Assembly (NCBI RefSeq): GCF_029968015.1
Contig: NZ_JASCIS010000005.1
Span: forward strand, 62,001 to 126,000
Direction of reading: 5' to 3'
Length of the DNA: 64,000 nt
DNA from: Streptomyces luteolus
GTDB lineage: Bacteria; Actinomycetota; Actinomycetes; Streptomycetales; Streptomycetaceae
Shown here: positions 41,466 through 49,466 of the stretch, piece by piece
Position numbering within the stretch: position 1 is the stretch's first letter
Layout: the number at the start of each line of letters is the position of its first letter
Position numbers and translations under genes: made by a program
Notes under the pieces: generated by a model
Told to the model about the DNA's origin: nothing
Database searches by the model: none
What the model saw: only the letters and a program-made list of their open reading frames with translations

Positions 41466-42247
41466 GACGGCACTCCTTGCGTGTGGTGTTCCGGGATGTC
41501 CGCCTCAGCGCGGGGGCCGTCCAGGGCCTTCATGCGGTCGAGTACGCGCTCCGCGGTCGGCTCGGGCATGCGGTCGACGAGTCGGCCGTCGGCGAGGAAG
41601 ACGACCTCGTCGGCGTGGGCGGCGGCGACCGGGTCGTGGGTGACCATGACGACGGTGCGGTCCATCCGCCGTACGGCGCGGGCGAGCAGTCCGAGGACCT
41701 CGGCGCCGGAGCGGGAGTCGAGGTTGCCGGTGGGTTCGTCGGCGAAGACGACGTCGGGCCTGCTCGCGAACGCCCGTGCCACGGCGACGCGTTGCTGCTG
41801 CCCGCCGGAGAGCTCGGAGGGCCGGTGGTGCAGCCGGTCGCGCAGGCCGACCACGTCCACGAGCGCGTCGATCCACTCGGCGTCGGCACGCGCGCCCGCG
41901 AGGTCGAGCGGGAGCGTGATGTTCTCGGCGACGGTGAGCGTGGGCAGCAGGTTGAACGCCTGGAAGACGAAGCCGACGCGGTCGCGGCGGAGCACGGTGA
42001 GCCGGCGGTCGTCGAGGGAGCTGAGTTCGGTGCCGCCGATGGCCGCGCTGCCGGAGGTGAGGGCGTCGAGTCCGGCGGCGCAGTGCATGAGCGTGGATTT
42101 GCCGGAGCCCGAGGGCCCCATGATCGCGGTGAACCGGCCGGCCGGGAAGCCGACGGTCACCCCGTCCAGGGCCCTCACTTCGGTGTCGCCGCTGCCGTAC
42201 ACCTTCACGGCGTCGACGACCCGGGCCGCAGTGTGCGCGGTGTTCAC
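41462..42247 (-). CDS. ABC transporter ATPase (MacB/LolD type)
   Basis: A 261-residue ATPase with Walker A GPSGSGKST, Q-loop VFQAFNLLP, signature LSGGQQQRVAVARA, Walker B VVFADEPTGNLD and the H-loop VTHDP. Class 3 signatures (FNLLPTLTVAENI, DEPTGNLD) point to MacB/LolD-type exporters that work with FtsX permeases. The GTG start overlaps the SHOCT stop and the stop overlaps the permease start, so three genes are coupled. Confidence 0.95.
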   Translation of the reverse strand: MNTAHTAARVVDAVKVYGSGDTEVRALDGVTVGFPAGRFTAIMGPSGSGKSTLMHCAAGLDALTSGSAAIGGTELSSLDDRRLTVLRRDRVGFVFQAFNLLPTLTVAENITLPLDLAGARADAEWIDALVDVVGLRDRLHHRPSELSGGQQQRVAVARAFASRPDVVFADEPTGNLDSRSGAEVLGLLARAVRRMDRTVVMVTHDPVAAAHADEVVFLADGRLVDRMPEPTAERVLDRMKALDGPRAEADIPEHHTQGVPS

Positions 42248-42537
42248 GCCGCACCGCCCTTCTTGCCGCGCCCGCCCGCGGCGCGTCCGAACTGCTCGTC
42301 CAGGACGGACAGGCGCCGCCAGTACTCGTCCTCGTCGATCTCGCCGGAGGCGAAGCGGTGGCCGAGCACCGTGATCGGCGACTGCGCGTCGGGCCCGGCC
42401 CCCGGGCCGCGGCCCCGGCCGCGCCAGACGGTGCGGCGCAGCAGGGTCACGACGCCGACGATCACGGCGGCCCAGATCAGCGGGAAGAACAGGATCCACG
42501 GGCCGGGCCCGCCGTCCCAGTTCGCCAGAGTCTGCAT
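42244..42537 (-). CDS. SHOCT-domain single-pass membrane protein
   Basis: A 97-residue protein with one membrane helix (ILFFPLIWAAVIVGVVTLL) followed by a linker and a C-terminal SHOCT motif (RFASGEIDEDEYWRRLSVL). SHOCT motifs are short oligomerisation elements. It is the first gene of the ABC operon and ends in a four-base overlap with the ATPase gene, so it probably assists or regulates the exporter. Confidence 0.88.
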   Translation of the reverse strand: MQTLANWDGGPGPWILFFPLIWAAVIVGVVTLLRRTVWRGRGRGPGAGPDAQSPITVLGHRFASGEIDEDEYWRRLSVLDEQFGRAAGGRGKKGGAA

Positions 42538-42729
42538 GTCGATTCATCTCCTCAGTGGCGGCGAGTGCCGCGCCTTGATGGCTCTCGATGGCTGGTGATG
42601 CATCGAGATTCGCTCGCGGAGGGGGCCCGAGTCGTCGTACGGCCAGCGGCAGTCCGCGTACCTCCCGGGGAGTACGGGAGGGCGCGCGGGCTGCTTCCCG
42701 CGCTGCTCAGCGGGGATCCCGCACGGCTG

Positions 42730-42745
42730 TACCTACTAGTATGTA
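42730..42745. promoter_or_regulatory. Probable TetR operator
   Basis: TACCTACTAGTATGTA is a 16-base palindrome centred on CTAG with a single mismatched pair. It ends ten bases before the tetR start in the divergent spacer shared with the SHOCT-ABC operon, which fits autorepression and control of the exporter. Confidence 0.7.
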
Positions 42746-42755
42746 AACTGCCGCC

Positions 42756-43316
42756 ATGAGCACTCAGGACCGACTCATCGAGTCCACGCGCGAGCTCCTC
42801 TGGGAGCGGGGGTACGTCGGCACCAGCCCGAAGGCGATCCAGGAGCGGGCGGGCGCCGGGCAGGGCAGCATGTACCACCACTTCAAGGGCAAGCCCGACC
42901 TCGCCCTCGCGGCGATCACCCGGACCGCCGAGGAGCTGCGCGGCGCCGCGGAGCGCGCGCTCGGCGGTGCGGGTTCGGCGTACGAGCGGATCGCGGCATA
43001 TCTGACGCGCGAGCGGGACGTGCTGCGGGGCTGTCCGGTGGGGCGGCTGACGATGGACCCGGACGTCGTCGCCGACGACCGGCTGCGCGCGCCGGTGGAC
43101 GAGACGCTCGGCTGGCTCCGCGGCCGGCTCGCTCAGATCGTCCAAGAGGGCCTGGACCAGGGCGAGTTCCCGCCCGGACTCGACCCGGACGAGACCGCCG
43201 CCCTGCTCGTCGCGACCGTCCAGGGCGGCTATGTCCTGGCCCGTTCGTCGGGCAGCCCCGAGGCGTTCGACACGGCGGTGCGCGGCGCGCTCGCGCTGCT
43301 CCGCCCGCACGCCTGA
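42756..43316 (+). CDS. TetR/AcrR-family regulator
   Basis: A 186-residue repressor with the N-terminal helix-turn-helix (TSPKAIQERAGAGQGSMYHHFKGKPDL) described by key elements SPKAIQ, GSMYHHF and KPDLALAA, and a C-terminal ligand domain with RGCPVGRLTMDP. The RGCP Cys motif is shared with TetR proteins of the YxaF/LmrA type. It is divergent from the SHOCT-ATPase-permease operon, with the palindrome next to its start, so it should repress itself and the exporter. Confidence 0.93.
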   Translation: MSTQDRLIESTRELLWERGYVGTSPKAIQERAGAGQGSMYHHFKGKPDLALAAITRTAEELRGAAERALGGAGSAYERIAAYLTRERDVLRGCPVGRLTMDPDVVADDRLRAPVDETLGWLRGRLAQIVQEGLDQGEFPPGLDPDETAALLVATVQGGYVLARSSGSPEAFDTAVRGALALLRPHA

Positions 43317-43350
43317 CCGCCCCCCCTTACGCAGCCGAGGAGTTGCCGCC

Positions 43351-43935
43351 GTGCACGCCATGCAGTACGAGATCACCCTGCCCGCCGACTACGACATGGG
43401 CGTCATCCACGCGCGCGTGCAGGCCAAGGGCCATCTGCTCGACGACCTGCCCGGGCTCGGGTTCAAGGCCTATCTGGTGCGGGAGCGCGGCCAGGACGGT
43501 TCGCCAGTGAACCAGTACGCGCCGTTCTACCTCTGGTCCGGCTCCGCCCCGATGGCCGCGTTCCTCGCCGGGCCCGGATTCCGGGGCCTGTGCGCCGACT
43601 TCGGCCGCCCGACGGTCCGGCACGGCAACGGGCACGCGTACGTGGAGGGCCGCGCGGCCGGCGAGGAGGCGCGGTTCGCCGTACGCCTGCGGGAGCGGCT
43701 GCCGGTCGACGCGGACGTGGCGGAGGCGCTCGGGGCGGCGTCCGACAGTGCCCGGCGGGCGGCGGACGAGGCCGGTGCGGTGTGCACGGCGGTCGTACTC
43801 GACCCGCACCACTGGGAGTTGACGCACTTCTCGCTGTGGTCCGCGCGGCCACCCTCCGGCCTCGGCGGTGAGGTGTACCGCGTCCTGCGTGTGTCCGCGC
43901 CCGAACGCGCCGCGCTCACGGCAGGGTCACTGTGA
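43351..43935 (+). CDS. DUF4865 family protein
   Basis: A 194-residue soluble protein that begins MHAMQYEITLPADYDMGVI; the GTG is chosen for GAGGAG eight bases upstream. It has FKAYLVRERG, NQYAPFYLW and HWELTHFSLW, characteristic of the DUF4865 group often encoded next to TetR regulators. The N-terminal half resembles dimeric alpha-beta-barrel monooxygenase folds; no catalytic residue can be named. It follows tetR by 34 bases and overlaps the decayed gene after it (GTGA). Confidence 0.85.
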   Translation: MHAMQYEITLPADYDMGVIHARVQAKGHLLDDLPGLGFKAYLVRERGQDGSPVNQYAPFYLWSGSAPMAAFLAGPGFRGLCADFGRPTVRHGNGHAYVEGRAAGEEARFAVRLRERLPVDADVAEALGAASDSARRAADEAGAVCTAVVLDPHHWELTHFSLWSARPPSGLGGEVYRVLRVSAPERAALTAGSL

Positions 43936-44681
43936 CGACTACGCCCGCCGTCCGCACCGTGCTCGGCGACGTGCCGCCCGCCGGACTCGGCGTGTGCGAC
44001 GCCCACGACCACCTCTTCCTGCGCAGCCCGCAGCCAAGCGGCGCAGTACGCCCGGGAGTTGCTCGACCGGCTCGACGTGGACGGGCTCACCGAGCTGTTC
44101 ACCGCTGAGCTGACAGCGGGCATCGCCGGTACGTCGGTACGTCGGTACGTCGGTACGTCGGTACGGGCCGGTCTCGTCAAGGTGGCCGGAGCGTTCCACG
44201 GGGTCGACGCGCACGCCCGGCGCACGATGGCGGCGGCCGCGCGCGCCCACCTCGTCGCACGGGCGCGCCGATCGCCGTCCACCTGGAGCTGGGCACCGAC
44301 GCGCTCGACGTACTCGACCTGCTCTGCGGGGAGTTGGGGGTGGCGCCGGAGCGGGTACTGCTCGGGCGCTTGGGGCGGTCGCCGGATCCGGTCGAGCAGC
44401 GCGAGGCGGCGCGCAGTGGCGCGTTCCTGGTGTGCGACGGCCCTTCGCGCGCCCACCACGCCACGGACTGGCGCCTGCCGGATCAGCTGACGGCGCTGGC
44501 CGAGGCGGGTTTCGGTTAGCGGCTGCTGGTCGGGGGGGACACGACCACGCCGGAGACTCCCGGCCCGGCGTACCTGTTACGGCGGCTGCGCCCACGGCTC
44601 GAACTCGCCATGGGAAAGGATCAGTTGGACCGCATGCTGACGGAGAACGCGGCTCGGGCCTTCGGGGTGGAGTGGCGGTAG
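43932..44681 (+). pseudogene. Decayed phosphotriesterase-family (amidohydrolase) gene
   Basis: The N terminus (VRTVLGDVPPAGLGVCDAHDHLFLRSP) is in one frame; its key motif is the metal-binding HDH. Then about 90 codons are missing and the frame shifts to AQYARELLDRLDVDGLTELF and GLVKVAGAFHGVDAHARRTM. A second shift near 44262 gives GAPIAVHLELGTDALDVL and the signature GAFLVCDGPSRAHH. A TAG at 44517-44519 interrupts it, and RLLVGGDTTTP continues in the same frame to the end. So a deletion, two frameshifts and a nonsense codon have inactivated a PTE-like lactonase/hydrolase. An 8-bp repeat has expanded inside it. Confidence 0.85.
44127..44165 (+). repeat. 8-bp tandem repeat inside the phosphotriesterase-like pseudogene
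   Basis: Four and seven-eighths copies of CGGTACGT. Three extra units equal 24 bases, so the insertion keeps frame locally. Confidence 0.88.
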
Positions 44682-44702
44682 CCGCGCGCCCCGGCCCCCG
44701 GC

Positions 44703-45935
44703 CTACCCCGCCAGCGCCCCCAGCGGGTCGTCGAGCACCGGCTGCCAGGCCAGTTCCGCCGCGCCGACCAGGCTGTTGTGGTCGAGGGTGCAGGGGAGGA
44801 TCGGGACGCCGCCGCTGCGGCCCCACAGGCTGCGGTCGGCGACCACGGCGCGCAGGCGTTCCGGGTCCGCGGCGAGGAGTTCGCGGTGCAGGCCGCCGAG
44901 GATGATGCGGTCCGGGTTGAGGATGTTGACCAGGCCTGCGAGGCCGAGGCCGAGGCGGTCGATGAGCTCCGCCGCGGCCGCGCGTACCGCCGGGTCGTCG
45001 TACTCGTGCGTGAGCAGCTCGCGGGACTCCTTGAGGAGCGAGACCTCGGGGCCGGGGGCGCGGCCCGCGGCGGTGAGGAACGCCAGCGGGTCGGCCTCGA
45101 CGTCCAGGCAGCCGCGGCTGCCGCAGTAGCAGGGGCGGCCCTCGGGGTTGACGGTGAGATGGCCGACCTCCAGGGCGAGGCCCGAACTCCCGGTGTGCAG
45201 ACGGCCGTCGAGGACGAGCGCACCGCCGACGCCGCGGTGCCCGGTCGCCACGCACAGCAGGTCGGCGGAGCCTCGGCCGGCGCCGTGCCGGTGCTCGGCG
45301 AGCGCGGCGAGGTTGACATCGTTGCCGGTGAACGCGGGACCGGCGAGGCCCGCGGCCCGTACCCGCTCGGCGAAGATCTCGCGGACCGGGGCGCCCACCG
45401 GCCAGGCCAGGTGGAGCGGGTTGAGCGCCTGGCCCTCGGGCTCGGCGACCGCCGACGGCACGGCGAGCCCGGCGCCGACACAGCGCCGCCCGGTCTGCTC
45501 CAGGAGCTCCACCCCGGCCTCGACGAGCGAGCCGAGGATCTGCGCCGGGTCGGCGTCGATGGTCTCGCAGCCGGGCGCGGTGGCGGCGATGGTGCCGCCG
45601 AGGCCGACGAGCGCCGCGCGGTATCCGTCGGCGTGCACCTGCGCGGCGAGCACGACCGGGCCGTCGTCGGCGACCACCAGGCGGTGCGAAGGGCGGCCCT
45701 GCGCGCCGGCGGCGGCTCCGGGCTCGACGCGGATCAGGCCGAGCGCCTCCAGCTCGGCGGCGACGGCACCCGCCGTGGCGCGGGTGACGCCCAGTTCCGA
45801 GGTGAGGACGGCGCGGGTGGGGGCGCGTCCGGTGTGTACGAGTTCGAGTGCGGGGCCGAGTGCGCCGCGTCCTCTCTCCAGTCGATTCCGCGTGGCCACC
45901 TGAGCCGCCTCACCGGACGCCGCCTTGCCGTTCAT
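44703..45935 (-). CDS. ROK-family transcriptional regulator/sugar kinase-like protein
   Basis: A 410-residue protein with an N-terminal MarR-like winged helix (TRAVLTSELGVTRATAGAVAAELEAL) and a ROK kinase-like domain. The ATPase loop has GNDVNLAALAEH with the catalytic Asp, and the zinc motif is CYCGSRGCLD with its preceding GHLTVNPEG His. It probably represses sugar genes in response to a sugar ligand. It stands alone between the pseudogene and alkB-like genes. The ATG nine codons into the frame is used because it fits the family start. Confidence 0.92.
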   Translation of the reverse strand: MNGKAASGEAAQVATRNRLERGRGALGPALELVHTGRAPTRAVLTSELGVTRATAGAVAAELEALGLIRVEPGAAAGAQGRPSHRLVVADDGPVVLAAQVHADGYRAALVGLGGTIAATAPGCETIDADPAQILGSLVEAGVELLEQTGRRCVGAGLAVPSAVAEPEGQALNPLHLAWPVGAPVREIFAERVRAAGLAGPAFTGNDVNLAALAEHRHGAGRGSADLLCVATGHRGVGGALVLDGRLHTGSSGLALEVGHLTVNPEGRPCYCGSRGCLDVEADPLAFLTAAGRAPGPEVSLLKESRELLTHEYDDPAVRAAAAELIDRLGLGLAGLVNILNPDRIILGGLHRELLAADPERLRAVVADRSLWGRSGGVPILPCTLDHNSLVGAAELAWQPVLDDPLGALAG

Positions 45936-45965
45936 GCAGGCGAGTCTCCCATGATCGGGCACCGC

Positions 45966-46691
45966 TCAGCCCTGGAGTCCGGAGACTCTCAATGTGATGT
46001 TGAGCCGACCTCGCTCCATCCCGATGGCGCCGCTCCCGCTGCCCGGCCACACCTTGGGCACGCCGTGGTACGCGAAGCGCGAGGGCCCGCCGAAGACGAA
46101 GAGGTCGCCGCTGCGCAGTTCCACATCGGTGTAAGGACGGCCCCGCGACTCGGTGTTGCCGAAGCGGAACAGGCAGGTATCGCCGAGGCTGAGCGACACC
46201 ACCGGGTCGTCGGCCCGCTCGTCGCTGTCGCGGTGCATGCCCATGTGCGCCTGCTCGCCGTAGTAGTTGACCAGCGCGACGTCGTACGCGCCGGGCGCGA
46301 AGTCCGGTCCGTACGCCTCGCGCACGGCCTCCCGCGCGAGCCTGCCGAGGAGTTCGGGGAACGGCTTGACCGGGGCGCCGTCCCCGTCGACGACGGTGCG
46401 GGCATAGGCGTACGGATACCAGTGCCACCCCAGGCACACCTGCCGGGCGGTCATCTCGCCGCCGCCCGGTGTGCGCACGGTGCGCAGTCCGGCGGGCGGC
46501 CTGGACCAGGCGCGGCAGGCGGCGACCAACTCCCGCTGCCGCTCCGGACCGAGCCAGCCGGGGACGTGCACGGCGCCGGGGGCGATCTCGGTCCGCTCGC
46601 GGGGGAGGGCGAACAGCTCGCCGGGGAAGGCGGGGCGGTCCGGGCGGTCCGGGCGGTCCGGGCGGTCGGGGCGGTCCTGCATGGTTCCCAT
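45966..46691 (-). CDS. alkB: AlkB-family 2-oxoglutarate/Fe(II)-dependent DNA repair dioxygenase
   Basis: About 241 residues. The iron ligands are His and Asp of MHRDSDERA and the distal His in FAYHGVPKV; the 2-oxoglutarate arginines lie in GRLNITLRVSG. NYYGEQAHMGMH is the nucleotide-lid region. The enzyme reverses N-alkyl damage in DNA or RNA. The N terminus has four Asp-Arg-Pro repeats encoded by a 9-bp tandem repeat (46635-46677), outside the catalytic core. Start is uncertain within seven codons. It is divergent from the MFS gene. Confidence 0.93.
   Translation of the reverse strand: MGTMQDRPDRPDRPDRPDRPAFPGELFALPRERTEIAPGAVHVPGWLGPERQRELVAACRAWSRPPAGLRTVRTPGGGEMTARQVCLGWHWYPYAYARTVVDGDGAPVKPFPELLGRLAREAVREAYGPDFAPGAYDVALVNYYGEQAHMGMHRDSDERADDPVVSLSLGDTCLFRFGNTESRGRPYTDVELRSGDLFVFGGPSRFAYHGVPKVWPGSGSGAIGMERGRLNITLRVSGLQG
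46635..46677 (-). repeat. 9-bp in-frame tandem repeat in the alkB-like gene
   Basis: Close copies of GCGGTCCGG at 46635, 46644, 46653 and 46662, plus a partial one, encode the DRPDRPDRPDRP N terminus. Confidence 0.85.
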
Positions 46692-46740
46692 TGTCTCCGG
46701 CACGTTGCCCGTACCCCTGCCCCGCCCGTACGCTCATTTT

Positions 46741-47961
46741 GTGCCGACACTAAACAAACTCAGGACAACGGCGTCCGACGACCCGCGCACCGCGACCCTC
46801 CAGCGCCTCCGGCTCGCCCTCACCGCCTTCTTCGCGCTCGACGGGTTCATCTTCGCGGGCTGGGTCGTGCGGATCCCCTCGATCAAGGAGCAGACCGGGG
46901 CGTCCGCCAGTGACCTCGGGCTCGCGCTGCTCGGCGTCTCGGCCGGTGCCGTGATCACGATGACCCTGACCGGCCGGCTCTGCCGCCGCTACGGCAGCCG
47001 CGCCGTGACCGTGGCCTGCGGCGTCCTGATGCCGCTCAGTGTCGCGCTGCCCCCGCTGACCGGCTCCCCGCTCGCGCTCGGCGCGGTGCTGCTCGTCTTC
47101 GGCGCGGCCTACGGCGGCGTCAACGTGGCGATGAACAGCGCCGTCGTCGACCTCGTGCGCGCCCTGCGCCGGCCCGTGATGCCCAGCTTCCACGCCGCGT
47201 TCAGCCTCGGCGGCATGCTCGGCGCCGGTCTCGGCGGCCTGGTCGCGGGACACCTCTCCCCCACCCGGCACCTGCTCGGCCTGACCGTCCTCGGCCTGCT
47301 GATCACCGCGGCCGCCGCCCCGACGCTGCTGCGCCACACCATCCCGGCCTCCGCCGACCGGCCGGCCTCCGCCGCCCCGCCGGCCGCGGCCGAGTCCCCG
47401 CGCCCGGGCGGCCCTACGCGCCGGCTCGTCGCCGTCTTCGGCCTGATCGCGCTGTGCACGGCGTACGGCGAGGGCGCGCTCGCGGACTGGGGCGCGCTGC
47501 ATCTGCAGCAGGACCTCGGCGCACACCCCGGTGTCGCGGCCGCCGGGTACTCGGTGTTCGCGCTCGCCATGACCGTCGGCCGCCTCACCGGCACGACGCT
47601 CCTCGAACGCCTGGGCCGGACAAGGACGTTGGTGGCGGGCGGTGCGACGGCTGCGGTCGGCATGCTCGTCGGCGCGCTCGCGCCCTCGGTGGGGGCGACG
47701 CTGCTCGGCTTCACGATCACGGGGCTCGGCCTCGCCAACATCTTCCCGGTCGCGATCGAGCGGGCCGGTGCGCTCGCCGGCCCGAGCGGGGTCGCCGCCG
47801 CGTCCACGCTCGGCTACGGCGGCATGCTCCTCGGCCCGCCCGCCATCGGCTTCATGGCGGACTGGTTCTCGCTGCCCGTGGCCCTGACCAGCGTGGCGGT
47901 CCTGGCCACGGTCTCGGCGGCGATCGGGTACGCGGTGCGGGACGCGGGCGTACGGGAGTGA
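46741..47961 (+). CDS. MFS transporter (sugar/drug-type, YbjJ-like)
   Basis: A 406-residue protein with twelve predicted helices, FFALDGFIFAGWVVRIPSIK in the first and RLCRRYGSRAV in the second-third loop. NVAMNSAVVDL and MPSFHAAFSLGGMLGAG are signatures of the YbjJ/fucose-permease-like group. The GTG start is chosen because the protein then starts 25 residues before helix one; no ribosome site is visible, and leaderless translation is possible. Substrate unknown. Confidence 0.9.
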   Translation: MPTLNKLRTTASDDPRTATLQRLRLALTAFFALDGFIFAGWVVRIPSIKEQTGASASDLGLALLGVSAGAVITMTLTGRLCRRYGSRAVTVACGVLMPLSVALPPLTGSPLALGAVLLVFGAAYGGVNVAMNSAVVDLVRALRRPVMPSFHAAFSLGGMLGAGLGGLVAGHLSPTRHLLGLTVLGLLITAAAAPTLLRHTIPASADRPASAAPPAAAESPRPGGPTRRLVAVFGLIALCTAYGEGALADWGALHLQQDLGAHPGVAAAGYSVFALAMTVGRLTGTTLLERLGRTRTLVAGGATAAVGMLVGALAPSVGATLLGFTITGLGLANIFPVAIERAGALAGPSGVAAASTLGYGGMLLGPPAIGFMADWFSLPVALTSVAVLATVSAAIGYAVRDAGVRE

Positions 47962-48020
47962 ACCTTCCAGAACGTGGGACCGTTCCGCCTAGCCACTCGA
48001 ACCGGGGGCATGATCTGGCC

Positions 48021-48755
48021 ATGAAGACTGTCGAACACGTCCAAGTCCTGGACCGGGAAGGCCGGCTGCTCGCCCACGCCGCGGAGGAGGCCGGGCCCGG
48101 CGCGGCCGTGTCCACCTGCCCCGGCTGGCAGGTCCGCGACCTGCTGCGGCACACGGGCATGGTGCACCGCTGGGCCACCGCGTACGTCGTCGAGGGGCAC
48201 ACCTCGTACCACCCCGACGGCGGCCTCCCCGACCTCGACGGGACGGAGCTGCTCGACTGGTTCCGCACCGGCCACGCCGCGCTCGTCGACGCGCTCACCT
48301 CGGCCCCGGCCGACCTGGACTGCTGGACGTTCCTGCCCGCGCCGTCCCCGCTGGCGTTCTGGGCGCGGCGGCAGGCGCACGAGACGACCGTGCACCGGGT
48401 GGACGCCGAGTCGGCCCGCCGGAGCACGAGCCATGTGGCGATCTCCCCCGGCTTCGCCGCCGACGGCATCGACGAACTCCTGCGCGGCTTCCACGCCCGC
48501 CAGCGCAGCAAGGTCCGTACGGAGAAGCCCGCCGTGCTCCGGGTGCGTGCCACCGACACCGACGACGTGTGGACCGTACGGCTCTCGCAGGACGCCCCGG
48601 TCACCACGCGCGACGAGGAGGGCGAGGCGGACTGCGAGTTGAGCGGACCGGCCGCGCGGGTCTACCTGTCGCTGTGGAACCGGCTTCCGGCCCCTCGGCT
48701 CACCGGTGACCCGGGCCTCGCGCGGGTGTGGCGGGAGACATCCGCGGTCGGCTGA
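48021..48755 (+). CDS. Maleylpyruvate isomerase-type mycothiol-dependent protein
   Basis: The 244-residue protein has the DinB-like four-helix N-terminal domain of mycothiol-dependent enzymes, with CPGWQVRDLLRHTGMVHRW containing the conserved His, and HETTVHRVDAE with the other two metal-ligand positions (His, His/Asp). A C-terminal MDMPI_C domain follows from about residue 150. Family members isomerise maleylpyruvate or conjugate mycothiol; substrate unknown here. Confidence 0.9.
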   Translation: MKTVEHVQVLDREGRLLAHAAEEAGPGAAVSTCPGWQVRDLLRHTGMVHRWATAYVVEGHTSYHPDGGLPDLDGTELLDWFRTGHAALVDALTSAPADLDCWTFLPAPSPLAFWARRQAHETTVHRVDAESARRSTSHVAISPGFAADGIDELLRGFHARQRSKVRTEKPAVLRVRATDTDDVWTVRLSQDAPVTTRDEEGEADCELSGPAARVYLSLWNRLPAPRLTGDPGLARVWRETSAVG

Positions 48756-48800
48756 TCCCAGGGCCCTCGGACGCCGAGGGCGTGCCGGACCCCTTGGGCG

Positions 48801-49466
48801 TCAGCCCAGCCAGCCCGGCCGGACAAGCCCCGACTCGTAGGCGAGGACGACCAGTTGGGCGCGGTCGCGGGCGCCCAGCTTGACCATCGTGCGGCTGACG
48901 TGCGTCTTCGCGGTGAGCGGGCTGACGACCAGGCGGCGGGCGATCTCCTCGTTGGACAGGCCGATGCCGACGAGCGCCATCACCTCCCGCTCCCGCTCGG
49001 TGAGTTCGCTCAGCGCGTCCGCGGCCGCGGGCTCCTTGGAGCGGGCCGCGAACTCGCCGATAAGGCGCCTGGTCACGCCGGGCGAGAGCAGTGCGTCACC
49101 GTGCACCACCGCCCTTACCGCGCGCAGCAGTTCATCGGGTTCGGTGTCCTTGACGAGGAAGCCGGAGGCGCCGGAGCGGATCGCCTCGAAGACGTACTCG
49201 TCCAGCTCGAAGGTGGTGAGCATGACCACCTTGACCTGCTCCAGGTCCGGATCCCCGGTGACGGCGCGGGTCGCGGCGAGGCCGTCGAGCCGCGGCATGC
49301 GGATGTCCATCAGGACCACGTCCGGCCGCAGTTCGCGCACCAGGCGCACCGCCTCCTCGCCGTCGGCCGCCTCCCCCGCGACCTCGATGTCCGACTGGGC
49401 GTCGAGCAGCGCCTTGAATCCGGCTCGTACGAGCACCTGGTCGTCTGCGAGCAGTACGCGGATCAC
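48801..49466 (-). CDS. NarL/FixJ-type response regulator
   Basis: A 221-residue regulator. The receiver domain has Asp8-Asp9 (LLADDQ), the phospho-Asp in VVLMDIRMP and the Lys of LVKDTEP. The C-terminal LuxR HTH is LTEREREVMALVGIGLSNEEIARRL in its family position (key motifs TEREREV, GLSNEEIA, AKTHVSRTM). The GTG start overlaps the stop of the kinase gene by four bases, so kinase and regulator form one operon. Confidence 0.95.
   Translation of the reverse strand: MIRVLLADDQVLVRAGFKALLDAQSDIEVAGEAADGEEAVRLVRELRPDVVLMDIRMPRLDGLAATRAVTGDPDLEQVKVVMLTTFELDEYVFEAIRSGASGFLVKDTEPDELLRAVRAVVHGDALLSPGVTRRLIGEFAARSKEPAAADALSELTEREREVMALVGIGLSNEEIARRLVVSPLTAKTHVSRTMVKLGARDRAQLVVLAYESGLVRPGWLG

Noticed and set aside
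39210..42374. Plus-strand open frame of more than 1000 codons opposite the ABC transporter genes
   Set aside because: It is antisense to clear permease and ATPase genes, is made of Gly/Asp/Arg/Glu-rich filler with no motif, and is a by-product of high GC.
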